DNA from: Gemmatimonadota bacterium
Lineage (GTDB): Bacteria > Gemmatimonadota > Gemmatimonadetes > Gemmatimonadales > GWC2-71-9
NCBI GenBank assembly: GCA_016874005.1
Contig: VGVQ01000003.1
Span: forward strand, 99,019 to 163,018
Direction of reading: 5' to 3'
DNA: 64,000 bases
Shown here piece after piece: positions 62,276 through 64,000 of this stretch. Within the stretch, counting starts at the first letter, position 1. Every line of letters starts with the position of its first letter. Made by a program: the position numbers and the translations under genes. The notes beneath the pieces were generated by a model. The model had not been told where the DNA came from. It searched no databases and was given only the letters and a program-made list of their open reading frames with translations.

Positions 62276-63508
62276 ATGCCGGCCGTTCGCGTGACATCTG
62301 AGCTCGGGTCGTTGGACGCGGTCTTGGTCCATACTCCCGGCAAGGAGCTCGAGGCCGTCACCCCCGGGACACGAGAAGACTTCCTCTACGACGACCTCAT
62401 CGGGCTCGAAGTCTCGGCGAGAGAACATGCCCGGTTGAAGGCCGTTCTCCAGCGATTTGCGAAGGTGTACGAGATCGGGGACCTCTTGGTCGAGGTGCTC
62501 AAGAAGCCGGAGGCCCGGGAGTTCGTGATCTCGCGGACCATGGACGTGGTGCCATCCGAGCCGCTCGCCAAACAACTGGCGACCTTGAGTCCCAGAGCGC
62601 TGGTGCAGATGGTGGTCCATGGGCTGGAGGAAACCCCCGGCCCGATCGCCTCGGCGCTCAACGAATCCGGTTTCACGCTGCCGCCGCTGCCGAACCTGTT
62701 CTTTCCCCGGGACATCGGGATGGTCATCGGCGACCATGCGGTCGTCGGGTCGATGCGATTCGGGGTGCGCTGGACCGAAGAGCTGCTCATCAAGGCCCTC
62801 TTCCTGTTCCACCCCGAGCTCGGCAACGCGGGGCTGCTCTACGACGGCTCCGAGGAACGGCGCTACAACTACACCCTCGAGGGTGGTGATGTCCACGTGC
62901 TCCGCGAAGACCTCGTGGTCATGGGGTTCAGCGAGCGAAGCAGCCCGGCCGCGCTCGACCAGTTGACCGACGTGCTGTTCAGGACCACCCGGGTCACCGA
63001 CGCCGTGGTGGTGGTGATGCCGCGTCTCGAGACCGCGATTCACCTCGACATGCTGTTCACCCATGTCGACCGCGATCTGTGCGTCGTCCATTCTCCGGCC
63101 TTCATCGGGCCCGAGCGCCTCACGGTGCTGCACCGGCGGAAAGGGCAGGCGAAGGTGCGCGAGATGCCGGACCTGTTCGCGGCCCTCAAGCGGGTTGGTC
63201 TTCCGGTGCTGCCGATCTTGGCGGGCGGCTCGCGGCGGCTTAGCCAGGAGCGAGAGCAGTGGGCCTCGGGCTGTAACTTTTTCGCAGTCGAGCCTGGTGT
63301 CATCCTCAGCTACGCGCGCAACGTCAAGACCCTCGCGGAGTTGGAGCGAGCCGGATTCCGAGCGATCAGTGCCGGCGATTTCCTCAAGATGGAACGGACG
63401 CGGCTCACCGGGCGGACCGTAATCACCATCCCCGGGGGCGAGTTGGTCCGTGGCGGCGGCGGTCCCCGCTGTATGACTCTCCCGATTCGGCGGCGAGACA
63501 TTTGGTGA
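62276..63508 (+). CDS. arcA: Arginine deiminase
   Basis: 410 aa. Guanidino-group-modifying enzyme: LGSLDAVLVHTPGKELEAVT, NLFFPRDIGMVIGDHAVVGS, LEGGDVHVLREDLVVMG, AIHLDMLFTHVDRDLCVV and the catalytic Cys in RGGGGPRCMTLP. It turns arginine into citrulline and ammonia, the first step of the ATP-yielding ADI pathway. arcB and arcC are not in the window. The 13-nt gap to rex suggests co-transcription and redox control. It overlaps the next gene (GTGA). Confidence 0.95.
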   Translation: MPAVRVTSELGSLDAVLVHTPGKELEAVTPGTREDFLYDDLIGLEVSAREHARLKAVLQRFAKVYEIGDLLVEVLKKPEAREFVISRTMDVVPSEPLAKQLATLSPRALVQMVVHGLEETPGPIASALNESGFTLPPLPNLFFPRDIGMVIGDHAVVGSMRFGVRWTEELLIKALFLFHPELGNAGLLYDGSEERRYNYTLEGGDVHVLREDLVVMGFSERSSPAALDQLTDVLFRTTRVTDAVVVVMPRLETAIHLDMLFTHVDRDLCVVHSPAFIGPERLTVLHRRKGQAKVREMPDLFAALKRVGLPVLPILAGGSRRLSQEREQWASGCNFFAVEPGVILSYARNVKTLAELERAGFRAISAGDFLKMERTRLTGRTVITIPGGELVRGGGGPRCMTLPIRRRDIW

Positions 63509-64000
63509 GCGGGTTGGCCGCGGTACCCGTCGGAACCCTCGCGGACCGGGCCATCGAACTGCTCACTGCCGGGCCGCAGGCGGCGCCGGTATTGACCAGG
63601 CAGGTGTTCGGGATGCCGCGCGCCCCCGATGCCGTCGCGGAGCGGCTGACCCTGGCCCTGCTCGGGGCGGACCCGAGGGTTCGCCGGCTCCACGACGGTC
63701 GCTGGGGGATCGTCGCGCAGGCGGCCGGATCGCCGCTGATCGACGACGCGGCCTTCGCGGTCGTCGACGTGGAGACGACCGGCAGCCATGCCGGCGGGCG
63801 AGATCGGATTACCGAGGTGGCGGTCGCGGTAGTGCAGGGTCCCCGGGCCGAGCTGGTGTACCAGTCGCTCGTCAACCCGGAGCGGCCGATCCCTTCGGTG
63901 GTGACGGCGGTCACCCGGATCAGCGACGCCATGGTTCGCGACGCGCCGGTGTTCGGGGACATCGCCGACGGGCTGCTCGAGGTGTTGGCCGGCAGGGTGT
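63505..64000 (+). CDS. DEDDh exonuclease-domain protein, 3' end outside window
   Basis: Not in the ORF track because it runs off the end; 165 codons are visible from the GTG at 63505, which overlaps the arcA stop (GTGA). The first 90 residues are helical (VPVGTLADRAIELLTAGPQA). An exonuclease III-type core follows: AFAVVDVETTGSHAGGRDRITEVAV, with the DxE metal site, then SLVNPERPIPSVVTAVTRIS. This resembles the DnaQ/PolC epsilon-like domain of DinG-, UvrC- or GIY-YIG-fused exonucleases in many bacteria. Which fusion it is cannot be seen. Confidence 0.8.
   Translation, partial: MSGLAAVPVGTLADRAIELLTAGPQAAPVLTRQVFGMPRAPDAVAERLTLALLGADPRVRRLHDGRWGIVAQAAGSPLIDDAAFAVVDVETTGSHAGGRDRITEVAVAVVQGPRAELVYQSLVNPERPIPSVVTAVTRISDAMVRDAPVFGDIADGLLEVLAGRV

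Noticed and set aside
1-64000. CRISPR arrays, insertion sequences, prophage or integrase genes
   Set aside because: No regularly spaced repeats, transposase or phage motifs were seen in any frame.

Overview
The window is one stretch of a high-GC, double-membraned bacterium. It carries an LPS transporter barrel, lipoproteins with lipoboxes, ADP-heptose genes, a Wzi-like outer-membrane protein and a PEP-CTERM protein. The TPR / polyprenyl synthase / DUF4321 / tatA arrangement and overall style suggest Gemmatimonadota. That placement is inference from gene content; no marker phylogeny was possible. Genes are packed very tightly: 22 junctions are four-base ATGA or GTGA stop/start overlaps, and GTG starts are common.

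Layout. 0-5.4 kb: end of a CpoB/YbgF-like gene, a single ORF joining TatC to an LptD-like protein, and a fibronectin-type lipoprotein. 5.5-9 kb: TPR protein, polyprenyl diphosphate synthase, DUF4321, tatA. 9-11 kb: ppiD-like foldase (minus), divergent from a second TPR protein that heads aroQ, pepP-like, accB, pilT (frameshifted), accC, comB, ftsK (11-20.3 kb). 20.5-23.8 kb: YfaP-like lipoprotein, yraN, recA, recX. 23.8-34.9 kb: a long co-directional run: alaS, a 95-aa unknown, CpsB-type PHP phosphatase, gmhA, SDR, cca, rarA, hflX, polysaccharide flippase, and the 5' part of asnB. 34.88 kb: an abrupt junction where asnB and an opposite-strand polysaccharide-export (SLBB/Wza-type) gene are both cut. 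35.5-38 kb: glycosyltransferase, tRNA-Ile2(CAT), PEP-CTERM protein, tRNA-Val(CAC). 38-40.6 kb (minus): heptose kinase and Wzi-like protein. 40.6-49.5 kb: asparaginase, CMD-family protein, obg, dprA, hemW, hrcA, dnaJ, prmA, rsmE, HIT protein. 49.6-58.5 kb: rpsU, mutS2, dnaG, zinc-ribbon coiled coil, recJ, rsmD, coaD, Pta-like protein. 58.5-60.8 kb: a partner-switching trio (STAS, HATPase kinase, GAF-SpoIIE phosphatase). 60.8-64 kb: rsmA, rex, arcA and the start of a DEDDh exonuclease gene.

Most of the window is housekeeping. The main unusual points are: (1) the TatC-LptD in-frame fusion, whose seventh hydrophobic segment looks like a cleavable signal peptide; (2) the double truncation at 34,878; (3) a perfect Rex operator directly before rex, with arginine deiminase immediately downstream; (4) -10-like hexamers exactly 6 nt before start codons, suggesting leaderless mRNAs; (5) rare TTA leucine codons found mostly in the fixed context NNG-TTA-GGN; (6) a one-base frameshift in pilT, which sits between accB and accC. 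I saw no CRISPR array, insertion sequence, prophage or rRNA gene.
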